Shown here: in pieces, positions 54,798 to 64,000 of the stretch
Layout of the letters: each line of letters starts with the position of its first letter
Numbering within the stretch: the first letter of the stretch is position 1
Assembly: GCA_039990395.1 (NCBI GenBank)
Contig: JBDXFZ010000041.1
Span: 1-64,000, forward strand
Direction of reading: 5' to 3'
Source of the DNA: CALINF01 sp039990395
GTDB taxonomy: Bacteria > Pseudomonadota > Gammaproteobacteria > Pseudomonadales > Halieaceae
Length of the DNA stretch: 64,000 nt
Translations under genes and position numbers: made by a program
The notes under the pieces: generated by a model
Seen by the model: only the letters and a program-made list of their open reading frames with translations
Told to the model about the DNA's origin: nothing
The model's database searches: none

Positions 54798-56303
54798 TCA
54801 GCTGGCCTTCGCCAGCTCCACCGGACGCTCTACCGCGTCGGGTCTGGAAAACTGTAAGGTGCCATCTGCCAACTCTCCCTGCAGAAACATCTTGCGATCC
54901 TTGCGATAATTTTGGGGGTTAATCCAGGGCTCGCGATCACCCTGACGTGGAAACAGATGCATAACCCGCTCCATGTACCCCGCCGCAAAATCATCAATCC
55001 ACTTACGTGGAGGCATCGACTGCAGTGACTCTGGCAAAATCGGCATTGCGCGTGTTGTGCCTGTCTCTTTCATCTGATTCAGCACACGACACACCCACTC
55101 TGCGGTCAAATCAGCACGCAGTGTCCAGGACGCATTAATATACCCAAACGTGGAGACCAGATTAGGTACACCACTCACCATCAGCCCTTTATAGGTCCAC
55201 TCTTTGGAGAAGTCGACAGGCGCTCCATCGACACTAAAGCTGGCACCGCCCATCACAACCAACTCCAACCCGGTCGCTGAGACGATGATATCCGCATCGA
55301 GGAACTCGCCCGACTTCAGCTGAATCCCGGTTTCCGTAAACGTATCGATATGATCCGTGACGACGCGCGCCTTGCCCGATTTGATCGATTCGAACAGGTC
55401 ACTATTGGGAACCAGACAGAGCCGCTGATCCCACGGGTTATAACTGGGAGTAAAGTGCTTATCGACATCGTAGTCGGGGCCAAGCTCCTTGCGCACCTCA
55501 TCCAGCAACTTCTGCTTAATCTTCTCTGGTGCCACCCGCGTCCGATGATAAATAAACTGCTGCATTGCCGTATTTTTGAAACGCGTAATGTTATACGCCC
55601 AGCTATCGGGCAGAAACTTGCGCAACGTGTTGGCAATCACGTCTTTATCAGGGCGTGACACCACATAGGTCGGGGAGCGCTGTAGCATGACCACTTCACT
55701 GGCTTTGTCAGACATCGAGGGCACCAACGTCATTGCTGTGGCCCCAGAACCAATAACTACGACTTTCTTGCCTGTGTAATCGAGATCTTCCGGCCAGAAT
55801 TGCGGATAGACGATGTCACCCTTGAAGCTATCCTTGCCGGGAAAATCAGGCTTATGCCCATGATCGTAATTGTAATAGCCACTGCAAAGCAGAAGAAACT
55901 GGCACTGAACCGTCGTAGTGTCATTCGTCTCTCCACGCTCAACCTGAACCGTCCAGAGCGAGTCTTCAGATGACCAGTCTGCAGAGATCACACGATGTTT
56001 GAAGCGGATTTTGCTATCGATGTCGTTCTCGGCCGCCGTCTCGCGCACATATTCGAGAATGGAGGGACCGTCGGCAATCGACTTGGCCGCACGCCAGGGT
56101 TTGAAGTTATACCCCAGCGTATGCATATCGCTGTCTGAGCGAATGCCTGGATACCGAAACAGATCCCAGGTACCACCGATCGCATCGCGGGCCTCTAGTA
56201 TGGCAACGCTACGTTCCGGGCAGTTTTTACGCAGATGATAAGCGGCGCCGATGCCTGACAGACCAGCTCCCACAATCATTACATCAACAATTTCCTGAGC
56301 CAT
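54798..56303 (-). CDS. Flavin-containing monooxygenase (Baeyer-Villiger-like)
   Basis: This 501-residue FAD/NADPH enzyme has the FAD motif VGAGLSGIGAAYHL and the NADPH motif VVVIGSGATAMTL. Between them, the Baeyer-Villiger/FMO fingerprint reads FKGDIVYPQFWP, where the usual His is Tyr. DSDMHTLGYNFKPW and VSATGLEL are family-typical. It may oxidise ketones, N- or S-containing compounds; the substrate is unknown. GAGGAT precedes the ATG. Confidence 0.9.
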   Translation of the reverse strand: MAQEIVDVMIVGAGLSGIGAAYHLRKNCPERSVAILEARDAIGGTWDLFRYPGIRSDSDMHTLGYNFKPWRAAKSIADGPSILEYVRETAAENDIDSKIRFKHRVISADWSSEDSLWTVQVERGETNDTTTVQCQFLLLCSGYYNYDHGHKPDFPGKDSFKGDIVYPQFWPEDLDYTGKKVVVIGSGATAMTLVPSMSDKASEVVMLQRSPTYVVSRPDKDVIANTLRKFLPDSWAYNITRFKNTAMQQFIYHRTRVAPEKIKQKLLDEVRKELGPDYDVDKHFTPSYNPWDQRLCLVPNSDLFESIKSGKARVVTDHIDTFTETGIQLKSGEFLDADIIVSATGLELVVMGGASFSVDGAPVDFSKEWTYKGLMVSGVPNLVSTFGYINASWTLRADLTAEWVCRVLNQMKETGTTRAMPILPESLQSMPPRKWIDDFAAGYMERVMHLFPRQGDREPWINPQNYRKDRKMFLQGELADGTLQFSRPDAVERPVELAKAS

Positions 56304-56621
56304 CGGATATCCTCTTTATGAAGTTGTTCGGGCGAGAGCACTGGCTGTCTTTGGCTGACCCAATTCCCCTCTACTCTCCAGTATCACACTATGCACAGTC
56401 CCCCACTATATTTCATCCTTATCGTCTTGGCACCCCTGCTGATGTGCTCCACTGCAGCAGACGGTTACACAGAATCTTCGCTCCCCAGATGCTGAACTAG
56501 CGCTGCTCTGGCCCCGGGTTTGATATAGATCAGGCGAAGCCTTTTATCAGTTTGAATAGTTACACGAAGTGACTAAACTGAAAAGCGTCCCTCCCACAGA
56601 CAAATCGCAGGAATAAGCCGT
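56304..56621. other. Divergent intergenic region before the DUF3604 gene
   Basis: This 318-bp gap holds the promoters of the divergent monooxygenase and DUF3604 genes. An imperfect dyad is at 56548-56580 (CAGTTT ... AAACTG with AGTTAC/GTGACT inside) 40 bp before the DUF3604 start. It may be a leader hairpin or operator, but it is irregular. No gene is seen. Confidence 0.4.
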
Positions 56622-58538
56622 ATGACACCTCCAGCCACAATAAAAAGCATGATCGCAGCGTCCCTGCTCCTGGCAGGCACGGCGCACGCCCAGATCCCCC
56701 CACCTGGCAACAGTGATGGCCTCTCTGATCGCTATCCGGGCACCGTCTACTCACCTTATGCCGGCCGTAATTTCGCTACCGGGGTGTACTTCGGAGATAC
56801 TCATTTGCACACCGATATTTCCATGGATGCCGGTGCGTTCGGGAATCGACTCGGTCTGGATTCTGCCTACCGTTTCGCCCGTGGCGAACAAGTGGAATCA
56901 ACGTCTGCCGGGGCGGTCAAGCTGTCGCGCCCGTTAGACTTCCTGGTGGTCGCAGATCATTCCGATAACATGGGCTTTTTCCCTGACATGCTTGCTGGCG
57001 CACCACATATCCTGTCGGATCCAACAGGTAAGGATTGGTACAACCGGGTTAAGGCAGGTGATGGCGTGGGCGTGGCGCTAGAGCTGATTGGCTTGTTCTC
57101 ACAGGGTCAGTTTCCCGAAGCACTGGTCTATACGCCAGACTCCAAGCCCTATAAAGCAGCCTGGCAGCGCACCGTAGAGGCTGCAGAACGCTACAACGAC
57201 CCGGGCAAGTTTACCGCCTTTATCGGTTATGAGTGGACCTCGCTGGTGAAGGGCAACAATCTGCACCGTGTGGTGGTATATCGTGATGGCGGCGACAAAG
57301 GCGGCGCGATGGTGCCCTACACCACCATGGAGCCCTTTGGTAGCACCACCCCACGGGACCTATGGACCTGGCTCGAGAATTACGAGACAGCTACCGGCGG
57401 CGACGTGCTAGCTATTGCGCACAACGGCAACCTTGCCAATGGGATCATGTTTCCGATGGGCAAGCAAAGCGACAACAAGCGCGTGGACGTTGCTTATGTT
57501 GAACGCCGTGCAAACTGGGAGCCGCTGTATGAAGCCACTCAAATCAAGGGAGATGGAGAGACCCACCCGTTCCTGTCACCCAATGATGAGTTTGCTGACT
57601 ACGAAACCTGGGATGTCGGTAACCTGGATGTTTCCCAGGGCAAGACAGACGACATGCTCGCAGGCGAATACGCGCGAGAAGCGCTCAAGCGCGGCCTCTT
57701 GCTTGAAGATAGCATGGGTACTAACCCCTACAAGTTCGGCATGATCGGATCTACCGACAGCCATACCTCGCTGGCCACAACGCAAGAGGACAACTTTTTT
57801 GGTAAGCATTCGGGAGCAGAGCCAAGTCCCACCCGAATGAACCATCCATTTATGTCGACTGATGAAGGTTCCATCATGGGCTGGCAACAGGTTGCCTCTG
57901 GGCTGGCAGCAGTTTGGGCAACGGACAATACCCGCGAAGCCATTTTTGATGCGATGGAGCGAAAAGAGGTGTATGCAACCACAGGCAGCCGCCTGCAAGT
58001 GCGCTTCTTCGGTGGCTGGAACTTCAATGCGAGCGACATGGAAAACCGGCAACCTGCATTTGCGGGCTACACGAAGGGCGTTCCGATGGGTGGTGATCTA
58101 CCTGTGCGGGAGAACGATACAGCGCCGTCTTTCATGGTGTACGCACTGCGAGATGCTATCGGTGCCAATATCGACCGCATCCAAATCGTGAAAGGCTGGC
58201 AGGAAGGCAAGACAACAAAAGAACAGGTGTACGATGTTGTCTGGTCGGGAGATCGCAAGCCTGGAGCGGATGGCAAGTTACCCCCCGTGGGTAACACGGT
58301 AGATGCGGAAACGGCATCGTGGACCAACACAATCGGCGCAGCGGAGCTGGGCACTGTGTGGAGCGATCCGGATTTCGATCCCAAGCAGCGGGCATTCTAC
58401 TACGCCAGGGTCATCGAAATTCCCAAGCCACGCTGGTCCACGCACGATGCAGTGCGCTTTGGCATACCCATTCCAGAGGGCGCACCCGTATCTACACAGG
58501 ATCGAGCCTACACCTCCCCGATCTGGTATACGCCTTAA
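56622..58538 (+). CDS. Exported DUF3604 family protein
   Basis: This 638-residue protein has a signal peptide (MIAASLLLAGTAHA) and PHP-like metal-binding motifs at the start of the domain (YFGDTHLHTDISMDAG, FLVVADHSDNMG) and later in GMIGSTDSHTSLAT. The layout suggests a periplasmic metal-dependent hydrolase. No substrate is known for the family. The ATG at 56622 starts the signal peptide. It is convergent with argG. Confidence 0.9.
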   Translation: MTPPATIKSMIAASLLLAGTAHAQIPPPGNSDGLSDRYPGTVYSPYAGRNFATGVYFGDTHLHTDISMDAGAFGNRLGLDSAYRFARGEQVESTSAGAVKLSRPLDFLVVADHSDNMGFFPDMLAGAPHILSDPTGKDWYNRVKAGDGVGVALELIGLFSQGQFPEALVYTPDSKPYKAAWQRTVEAAERYNDPGKFTAFIGYEWTSLVKGNNLHRVVVYRDGGDKGGAMVPYTTMEPFGSTTPRDLWTWLENYETATGGDVLAIAHNGNLANGIMFPMGKQSDNKRVDVAYVERRANWEPLYEATQIKGDGETHPFLSPNDEFADYETWDVGNLDVSQGKTDDMLAGEYAREALKRGLLLEDSMGTNPYKFGMIGSTDSHTSLATTQEDNFFGKHSGAEPSPTRMNHPFMSTDEGSIMGWQQVASGLAAVWATDNTREAIFDAMERKEVYATTGSRLQVRFFGGWNFNASDMENRQPAFAGYTKGVPMGGDLPVRENDTAPSFMVYALRDAIGANIDRIQIVKGWQEGKTTKEQVYDVVWSGDRKPGADGKLPPVGNTVDAETASWTNTIGAAELGTVWSDPDFDPKQRAFYYARVIEIPKPRWSTHDAVRFGIPIPEGAPVSTQDRAYTSPIWYTP

Positions 58539-58611
58539 GCGTCGTTGTTTACCAGGTCGATCGGCAGTTAGAACTGGCGCGCTCTGTTTAGCAGAGCGCC
58601 AACCTGACCCC

Positions 58612-59832
58612 TTATAGTGGCGAGCGACCCTTATTGGCGGCGATGCGCATGCGCAGAGCATTGAGCTTGATAAAGCCTTCCGCGTCGGCCTGATCGTAAG
58701 CGCCTGCATCCTCCTCAAAGGTTGCAATGCTCTCATCGAACAGGCTGTCATCTGACTGACGTCCCGCCACTATCACATTACCTTTGTACAGTTTGAGTCG
58801 TACGCGCCCATTAACCGCCGCCTGCGACTCGTCGATGGCTGCTTGTAGCATTCTGCGCTCGGGAGACCACCAGTAGCCGTTGTAAATCAAGTTGGCATAG
58901 CGCGGCATGAGATCGTCTTTCAAGTGCGCGACCTCACGATCGAGAGTGATTGACTCGATGGCACGGTGTGCCTTGAGCATGATGGTGCCTCCGGGCGTTT
59001 CGTAACAACCGCGAGCTTTCATGCCAACGTAGCGGTTTTCAACGATATCCGCACGGCCAATCCCGTTTGCACCGCCCACTGTATTGAGATGCTCCAATAC
59101 AGTGGCTGGCGACATTGCCTGACCATCAATCGCGACAATATCCCCGCGTTCGTAGTCCAGCTCGATATAGGTAGGAACATCAGGCGCCGACTCCGGGCTT
59201 ACGCTCCAGCGCCACATATCTTCCTGCGCCTCCGCCCAGGGCTCCTCGAGAATGCCGCCTTCGTAGGAGATGTGCAGCAGGTTGGCATCCATGGAGTATG
59301 GCGACTTCTTCTTGGAGCTAGCGAAATCCACAGGGATGTCGCGCTCCTCACAATAGGCCATCAACGACTCGCGGGAGGTCAGATCCCACTCGCGCCAGGG
59401 TGCTATCACCTTGATGCCCGGCTTGAGCGCATAAGCACCCAATTCAAAGCGTACCTGGTCATTTCCTTTTCCTGTCGCACCGTGAGAGATAGCAGCAGCG
59501 CCGGTTTCATTGGCGATCTCAATCAAGCGTTTGGAAATCAGGGGGCGCGCGATAGATGTGCCTAGCAGATATTCGCCCTCATAAATGGTATTGGCACGAA
59601 ACATTGGAAATACGAAATCGCGGACAAACTCCTCTCGCAGATCGTCGATATAGATTTCCTTGACGCCCAGAGCCTCAGCTTTGGCTCGAGCCGGCTCCAC
59701 CTCTTCACCCTGACCGATGTCTGCAGTAAAGGTCACAACTTCACAACCGTAGGTATCCTGCAACCAACGCACGATCACGGAAGTATCCAGACCACCTGAA
59801 TACGCCAGCACTACTTTATTCACATCAGACAT
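58612..59832 (-). CDS. argG: Argininosuccinate synthase
   Basis: This 406-residue enzyme condenses citrulline and aspartate with ATP in arginine biosynthesis. The ATP-binding P-loop AYSGGLDTSVIVRWL is at the N-terminus. GATGKGNDQVRFE and SPYSMDANLLHISYEGG are conserved. Length fits the bacterial type. The ATG at 59832 is preferred to a start 7 codons upstream. Confidence 0.97.
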   Translation of the reverse strand: MSDVNKVVLAYSGGLDTSVIVRWLQDTYGCEVVTFTADIGQGEEVEPARAKAEALGVKEIYIDDLREEFVRDFVFPMFRANTIYEGEYLLGTSIARPLISKRLIEIANETGAAAISHGATGKGNDQVRFELGAYALKPGIKVIAPWREWDLTSRESLMAYCEERDIPVDFASSKKKSPYSMDANLLHISYEGGILEEPWAEAQEDMWRWSVSPESAPDVPTYIELDYERGDIVAIDGQAMSPATVLEHLNTVGGANGIGRADIVENRYVGMKARGCYETPGGTIMLKAHRAIESITLDREVAHLKDDLMPRYANLIYNGYWWSPERRMLQAAIDESQAAVNGRVRLKLYKGNVIVAGRQSDDSLFDESIATFEEDAGAYDQADAEGFIKLNALRMRIAANKGRSPL

Positions 59833-59971
59833 AAGCACACCACTTTGAACCAAAAAAGACGGGCAAGTTTACTCCTGGGCAAAAGGAATTCCCAGTCTGG
59901 GCTATAGTCTGTTTCAGAGAGGCCCTGATTACGGTAGCATCTGCCCTCCTTGCAAAGAGAAGCTTCACGCT

Positions 59972-61015
59972 GTGACAGAAATCACTATCACCCGACCGGA
60001 CGACTGGCACGTTCACCTGCGCGACGGCGCAGCACTACCGCATACCTGCGCCGATATGGCGCGCTACTTCCAGCGCGTTATCGTAATGCCTAACCTGACA
60101 CCTCCGGCGAAATCGGTAGCCGATGCTATTGCGTATCGAGACCGCATAACGGCGGCAATGTCAGATCAACCACGGCAATTCCAACCGCTAATGACGTTGT
60201 ATTTAACAGACCAGACCGATGCGGCAGAAATTGAGCTAGCCGCCGCTTCGGATGCTGTGTACGCCGTTAAGCTCTACCCAGCGGGCGCCACCACCAATTC
60301 CGACGCCGGTGTTGCGAAGCTGGACAGCCTGTTTCCGGTACTAGCTGCGATGGAAGAAAACGACCTGCCACTACTGATCCACGGGGAAGTCACCGACCAT
60401 GACATCGACATATTCGACCGGGAGAAAGTGTTCATCGACAAACACCTGATGCCGATCAGTGAACGCTTTCCTGGCTTGCGCATCGTACTCGAGCACATTA
60501 CAACCCGAGACGCAGTACAGTTTGTGCGCGACGCATCACACAAAGTGGCTGCCACTATCACTCCCCACCACCTCATGTTTAACCGCAATGACATGCTGGT
60601 CGGCGGTATCCGGCCACACTATTACTGCCTCCCCATTCTGAAACGTAATATTCACCAGAATAAACTGCGCGAGGCCGCCAGTTCCGGCAACCCGAAGTTC
60701 TTCCTGGGAACTGACTCAGCGCCCCACACAACCGGCAGTAAAGAAGCAGATTGCGGTTGTGCCGGCGTATACTCCGCTCACGCCGCCATAGAGCTGTATG
60801 CCGAAGTATTTGAGGACTTAGGTGCGCTAGACAAACTGGAGGGGTTTGCCTCCTTTTACGGAGCCGATTTTTACCAACTGCCGCGCAACACAGACACGAT
60901 TACGCTGCGCAAGGAAAGCTGGGACGTACCCGGGCAACTGCCACTGGGAAGCGACCATCTAACTCCTCTACGCGCAGGTGAGCAGATTCACTGGCGTGTT
61001 GTGAGCGGCCTGTGA
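59972..61015 (+). CDS. pyrC: Dihydroorotase (class II)
   Basis: This 347-residue zinc enzyme of pyrimidine synthesis interconverts carbamoyl-aspartate and dihydroorotate. Metal ligands appear in RPDDWHVHLRDG, the carboxylated Lys in YAVKLYPAGATTNSD, further His in VLEHITTRDA and TPHHLMFN, and the catalytic Asp in FLGTDSAPHT. It starts with GTG. It is 13 nt upstream of rnt, as a pair. Confidence 0.97.
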   Translation: MTEITITRPDDWHVHLRDGAALPHTCADMARYFQRVIVMPNLTPPAKSVADAIAYRDRITAAMSDQPRQFQPLMTLYLTDQTDAAEIELAAASDAVYAVKLYPAGATTNSDAGVAKLDSLFPVLAAMEENDLPLLIHGEVTDHDIDIFDREKVFIDKHLMPISERFPGLRIVLEHITTRDAVQFVRDASHKVAATITPHHLMFNRNDMLVGGIRPHYYCLPILKRNIHQNKLREAASSGNPKFFLGTDSAPHTTGSKEADCGCAGVYSAHAAIELYAEVFEDLGALDKLEGFASFYGADFYQLPRNTDTITLRKESWDVPGQLPLGSDHLTPLRAGEQIHWRVVSGL

Positions 61016-61028
61016 CAAAGAGTTTTAT

Positions 61029-61664
61029 ATGTTGAATGAGTCGCACCGCATAAGCGACCGCTTTCGCGGCTTCCTGCCTGTTGTTATTGATGTAGAGACC
61101 GGCGGCTTCATTGCAGCCACGGATGCTGTGCTCGAAGTAGCAGCCACACTGGTGCGCATGGATGAAGACGGGACCTTAGCCGTGCATCGCACCGTGAACT
61201 TTAATGTCGCACCTTTCGAGGGCGCAAATCTCGAACAAGCCGCATTGGATTTCACCGGGATCGACCCTTACCACCCGTTTCGTGAGGCCGTGAGCGAAAA
61301 CGAGGCAATGACCGAGTTGTTTCGTATTATTCGCAAAGAGGTGAGAGATCAGGGCTGCAACCGAGCAATTTTAGTCGGACACAACGCGCACTTTGACGCT
61401 GGCTTTATCAATGCTGCGGTTGAGCGAAACGAGATAAAGCGCAATCCTTTCCACCCGTTCAGCTTTTTTGATACGGCCACGCTATCAGGCCTGGCGTATG
61501 GCCAAACTGTACTGGCCAAAGCGTGCGCCGAAGCCGGCATTGCGTTCGACAACAACGAGGCACACTCAGCGGCTTACGACGCAGAGCGTACAGCAGAGTT
61601 ATTCTGCGATATCGTTAATCGCTGGCGCGATAGCGGTGGTTGGATGCCGAACTTCAGCGAGTGA
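61029..61664 (+). CDS. rnt: Ribonuclease T
   Basis: This 211-residue DEDDh exoribonuclease trims the 3' ends of tRNA and other stable RNA. Catalytic residues are in VIDVETGGF, LVGHNAHFDAGF and NEAHSAAYDAERTAE. Length equals E. coli RNase T (215). It is in an operon with pyrC and convergent with the LON-domain gene. Confidence 0.96.
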   Translation: MLNESHRISDRFRGFLPVVIDVETGGFIAATDAVLEVAATLVRMDEDGTLAVHRTVNFNVAPFEGANLEQAALDFTGIDPYHPFREAVSENEAMTELFRIIRKEVRDQGCNRAILVGHNAHFDAGFINAAVERNEIKRNPFHPFSFFDTATLSGLAYGQTVLAKACAEAGIAFDNNEAHSAAYDAERTAELFCDIVNRWRDSGGWMPNFSE

Positions 61665-61674
61665 GTGATCGAAC

Positions 61675-62280
61675 TTACTGAACGGTTTCTTCGCCACTAA
61701 TCTGATTCAGCAGAACGTCCATCTCACGCATTAACTCTTCAACCGATGCACAAGCCAGTAACTCGTACTTTAGCGCTTCCTCCAACGGTAGTAACTGCAC
61801 CAGAGTGAATGCCACCTGCCACGCATCATCGTAATCAACGGTGAGCCCCATACTCTGCACATGCGGATGCGTCTCGAGGCTTTGTAATACGTCAACCATA
61901 GACTGCCAGACAGATAACATCGGGGCCGACTGCAAAGGCTCGTCCAGCGAGACTTCCCCCATCACTAACCCGTTCGAGCGTCTGTGTGTGTCGTGCAAGC
62001 TAAACGTTTCGCGCCCTTCAATCGTGATACCCAGCAGACCATTAGACAGCTGATCCCAATCGACGATCCGCGCATAGGTGCCGTAATCCCCAAGATCAGG
62101 TTCAGTCTTGCCTTTCTCTGCAACCTCGGCGCCACGGCGGACCCACACAACACCGAACCCGGTATTGGAACGCATGCTTTCACGCACCAGATCTATATAG
62201 CGCTGCTCGAAAATCTGCAGTGGAACACGCCCGTAAGGCACCAGCACAGACGATAACGGAAATAGTGGGATCTCAGTCAT
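61675..62280 (-). CDS. LON-N domain protein (no protease or ATPase part)
   Basis: This 201-residue protein is made only of the Lon N-terminal substrate-binding domain (EIPLFPLSSVLVPYGRVPLQ, IFEQRYIDLVRESM). Such stand-alone domains are common in proteobacteria, but their role is unclear. The ATG at 62280 begins the conserved MTEIPLFPL. It lies 1 nt from the end of the YkgJ-type gene and so is in the same leftward operon. Confidence 0.88.
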   Translation of the reverse strand: MTEIPLFPLSSVLVPYGRVPLQIFEQRYIDLVRESMRSNTGFGVVWVRRGAEVAEKGKTEPDLGDYGTYARIVDWDQLSNGLLGITIEGRETFSLHDTHRRSNGLVMGEVSLDEPLQSAPMLSVWQSMVDVLQSLETHPHVQSMGLTVDYDDAWQVAFTLVQLLPLEEALKYELLACASVEELMREMDVLLNQISGEETVQ

Positions 62281-62281
62281 A

Positions 62282-62560
62282 CTAGCGACTTTCCAAGTGG
62301 TCGGACGTGGGCGCACTACTGAATTCTAGTTGTGTCAAAATCTGCAATGCCTCCTCTGCAGTGCTCCCGCATATGGACGGCTCAGGCAGGAAGTCGGCAC
62401 AGACGGCAGGACGCAGCGTTGTGTCAAACAGTGCGCAGCCAAGGTCAACCTGCAAATGCACGCAGCGCACACCCGCAGGCTTTCCTGAGGGCATCCCGTG
62501 ATAGGGCATGACGATAGCAGGCGCTATACAGCACGCGCCGCAGCCGCTCCGGCAATCCAC
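62282..62560 (-). CDS. YkgJ-family cysteine-cluster protein
   Basis: This 92-residue protein starts with MDCRSGCGACCIAPAIV, the CxxCxxCC-type cluster of the family, and has further Cys in GVRCVHLQ, GCALF and VCADFL. It may bind zinc or an iron-sulfur cluster. Function is unknown. Its GTG start directly follows the TGA stop of the RND transporter. Confidence 0.85.
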   Translation of the reverse strand: MDCRSGCGACCIAPAIVMPYHGMPSGKPAGVRCVHLQVDLGCALFDTTLRPAVCADFLPEPSICGSTAEEALQILTQLEFSSAPTSDHLESR

Positions 62561-64000
62561 TCAGGCGTTCTCCTTACCCAGAGGCTTGAACACCAAAATC
62601 AACTGCGGCAATAACAATAATGCACCAATCACCGCAGCCAACATAGCCAGCACTGTCAGTAACCCGAAGTAGATGCTCGGATTAAAGTTGGACAGCGTTA
62701 GCATTGAGAAGCCCACAATCACGGTCACCGTGGTGTAGTACATCGCTCGTCCAATACTGTTGTGGCAGCGATACATTGCAGCCCGGTAATTGCGATCGAC
62801 CGAAAACTCTTTTATGTAGCGATGAACATAATGAATACAGTCATCCACACCAATCCCTACAACAATCGCCGCAATGGTGATTGTCATGATATCCAGAGGA
62901 ATACCCACTATACCCATGACGCCCAATACCAAGCCCGCCGCGAGGATATTGGGGGCCAGAGCGATCAATGCCAGGGGCAGCGACCGGAACAGGGCCCAGA
63001 ACATCACCATGATGGCCAGGAACACTACCCCTAAGGTCAGAATCTGGGACCGAAATAGGCTTTGCAGCACGTTGTTGTATAGCACCAGCATGCCCGTAAA
63101 TTGAACCTGCTCAGGCTCCAGACCTACATCGTCGATCAGCTCCTGCCGCAACTGCCTTAAAAATTCGGCGCGGCGCAGATCTTCGCTGGTCTCCATTACC
63201 CGAACCGAAATCAGGGCTTGCTCATTCTCAGCTGAGAAGTAGGGATCGACCATGAGACCTTTGATGTCCTCGGGCAAACTCTTTTGCACAAGCGCAAGCT
63301 CAACGCCTCCTATGTCGCTTCCAAGGAGATCCTTTACAACAGAGAACGTCGTAGACAAAGACAATACCTTGCCTGTCTCTGCGCGCGCATCCACATGCTG
63401 ATGCACGGCATCCAGCACCTCCATGCCTTGCAGACTAAACCAGTAACTGGGCACAAAGCTCTCCGTCGCGCTCGGCACATCGTCGAAACCACTGTCGAAG
63501 TCTTCGCCCCACTCATCATCTAATTCATCAGCAAAAGGATCATCATCTGCAATCGGTGTTGGCGTAGCCGCATTGACGGGAATCTCCAGGCCAGGCAAGG
63601 GTTCATTTCCTGTCGGCGCGTTCACTACAATCGCCAGCGGAATAGTCCCACCGAGCTTTCGATCCAACAGCTCCATACCCTGATAGATTTCAGTGGTTTC
63701 CTTGAAGTAATCAATAAAGCGGTTCTCAACCTGCAGGCGCGAAACGCCCCAGCCAATGGCAATACACAGGCCGACGCTAGTTACCAGAATGAGCGTTCCA
63801 AAACGATCTGTGAAAGTGGCAAAGCGCACCGTTAAGGGAGTTGACGCCATTCGATACTTAAACGGACGACCCGTGGGCCACACCAGCATCATGCATGGCA
63901 CTAGTACAAACGCGAGCACCAATGCCACGGCGATTCCCGTTGTCATCATCCAGCCAAAATCGATTACGGGTTGCAGACCCGATACCACTAACGAGACAAA
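62561..64000 (-). CDS. RND/MMPL-family exporter, C-terminal part (runs off right edge)
   Basis: The frame is open to the right edge, so the last 479 residues of a larger protein are visible. It has two blocks of membrane segments (about 15-85 and 310-475) around a periplasmic domain. This fits the hopanoid-exporter/MMPL RND type (VGIGVDDCIHYVHRYI, GRAMYYTTVTVIVGF). The substrate may be a lipid or hydrophobic compound. An acidic insertion (about 150-175, ADDDPFADELDDEWGEDFDS) lies in the periplasmic domain. A GTG at 63988 is not a likely start because membrane-type sequence continues upstream. Confidence 0.88.
   Translation of the reverse strand, partial: FVSLVVSGLQPVIDFGWMMTTGIAVALVLAFVLVPCMMLVWPTGRPFKYRMASTPLTVRFATFTDRFGTLILVTSVGLCIAIGWGVSRLQVENRFIDYFKETTEIYQGMELLDRKLGGTIPLAIVVNAPTGNEPLPGLEIPVNAATPTPIADDDPFADELDDEWGEDFDSGFDDVPSATESFVPSYWFSLQGMEVLDAVHQHVDARAETGKVLSLSTTFSVVKDLLGSDIGGVELALVQKSLPEDIKGLMVDPYFSAENEQALISVRVMETSEDLRRAEFLRQLRQELIDDVGLEPEQVQFTGMLVLYNNVLQSLFRSQILTLGVVFLAIMVMFWALFRSLPLALIALAPNILAAGLVLGVMGIVGIPLDIMTITIAAIVVGIGVDDCIHYVHRYIKEFSVDRNYRAAMYRCHNSIGRAMYYTTVTVIVGFSMLTLSNFNPSIYFGLLTVLAMLAAVIGALLLLPQLILVFKPLGKENA

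Noticed and set aside
56541..56584. Imperfect dyad CAGTTT...AAACTG before the DUF3604 gene
   Set aside because: Pairing is interrupted by mismatches and a bulge, and it is neither a clear terminator nor a recognised operator; recorded only in the gap entry.
1..64000. CRISPR arrays, insertion sequences, prophage, integrons, rRNA or tRNA genes
   Set aside because: No regularly spaced repeats, transposase, integrase or stable RNA genes were seen on either strand while reading through the window.

Overview
The window is a gene-dense stretch of a gammaproteobacterial chromosome. It carries no rRNA, tRNA, insertion sequence, prophage or CRISPR array that I can see. The block miaB-ybeZ-ybeY-corC-lnt-leuS-lptE-holA has the Pseudomonas-type order. 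CmoA/CmoB, RlmA, PepD, RNase T, class II dihydroorotase, E. coli-type LexA boxes and CRP-type palindromes also point to Gammaproteobacteria. The accessory genes (heme A synthase, acetoacetyl-CoA synthetase, flavin monooxygenase, secreted sulfatase, DUF3604 protein, long LapA-like adhesin) suggest a marine, Halieaceae/Cellvibrionales-like bacterium. That placement is inference from gene content.

Region 1 (1-8738) is a LapA-type biofilm adhesin system. It has the N-terminal part of a large type I secreted adhesin with a retention module and a LapG-type TAAG site, a LuxR-type regulator with a degenerate receiver, a HlyD adaptor and a LapB-like ABC transporter. Perfect TGTGA-N6-TCACA (CRP/Vfr) palindromes lie upstream of the adhesin and in the divergent region in front of the transporter. 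Region 2 (8769-24868) is metabolism. It contains tdh-kbl with a divergent XRE-cupin regulator and three copies of a putative operator, then heme A synthase, acetoacetyl-CoA synthetase, Uup, an aromatic aminotransferase, PepD, a phosphoribosyltransferase, a sulfotransferase/class IV aminotransferase pair, and cmoAB.

Region 3 (24860-37858) holds a Lon protease and the conserved miaB-to-holA block. A bacteriohemerythrin gene is inserted in antisense between lnt and leuS. Region 4 (37969-51832) is the most unusual part. The SOS mutagenesis genes imuA, imuB and dnaE2 normally form one operon, but here they are dispersed over 14 kb on the same strand, with unrelated genes between them. Each has its own perfect CTG-N10-CAG LexA box, and the dnaE2 start codon is only 3 nt from its box.

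Region 5 (51853-64000) holds a peroxiredoxin with a clear terminator, rlmA, a Tat-exported NAD-binding epimerase-like protein, a CPXCG protein, a flavin monooxygenase, a DUF3604 protein, argG, pyrC, rnt, a LON-domain-only protein, a YkgJ-type protein and the C-terminal part of an RND exporter that runs off the right edge. The genome is compact: several convergent neighbours overlap at their stop codons, twice through a shared CTAG.
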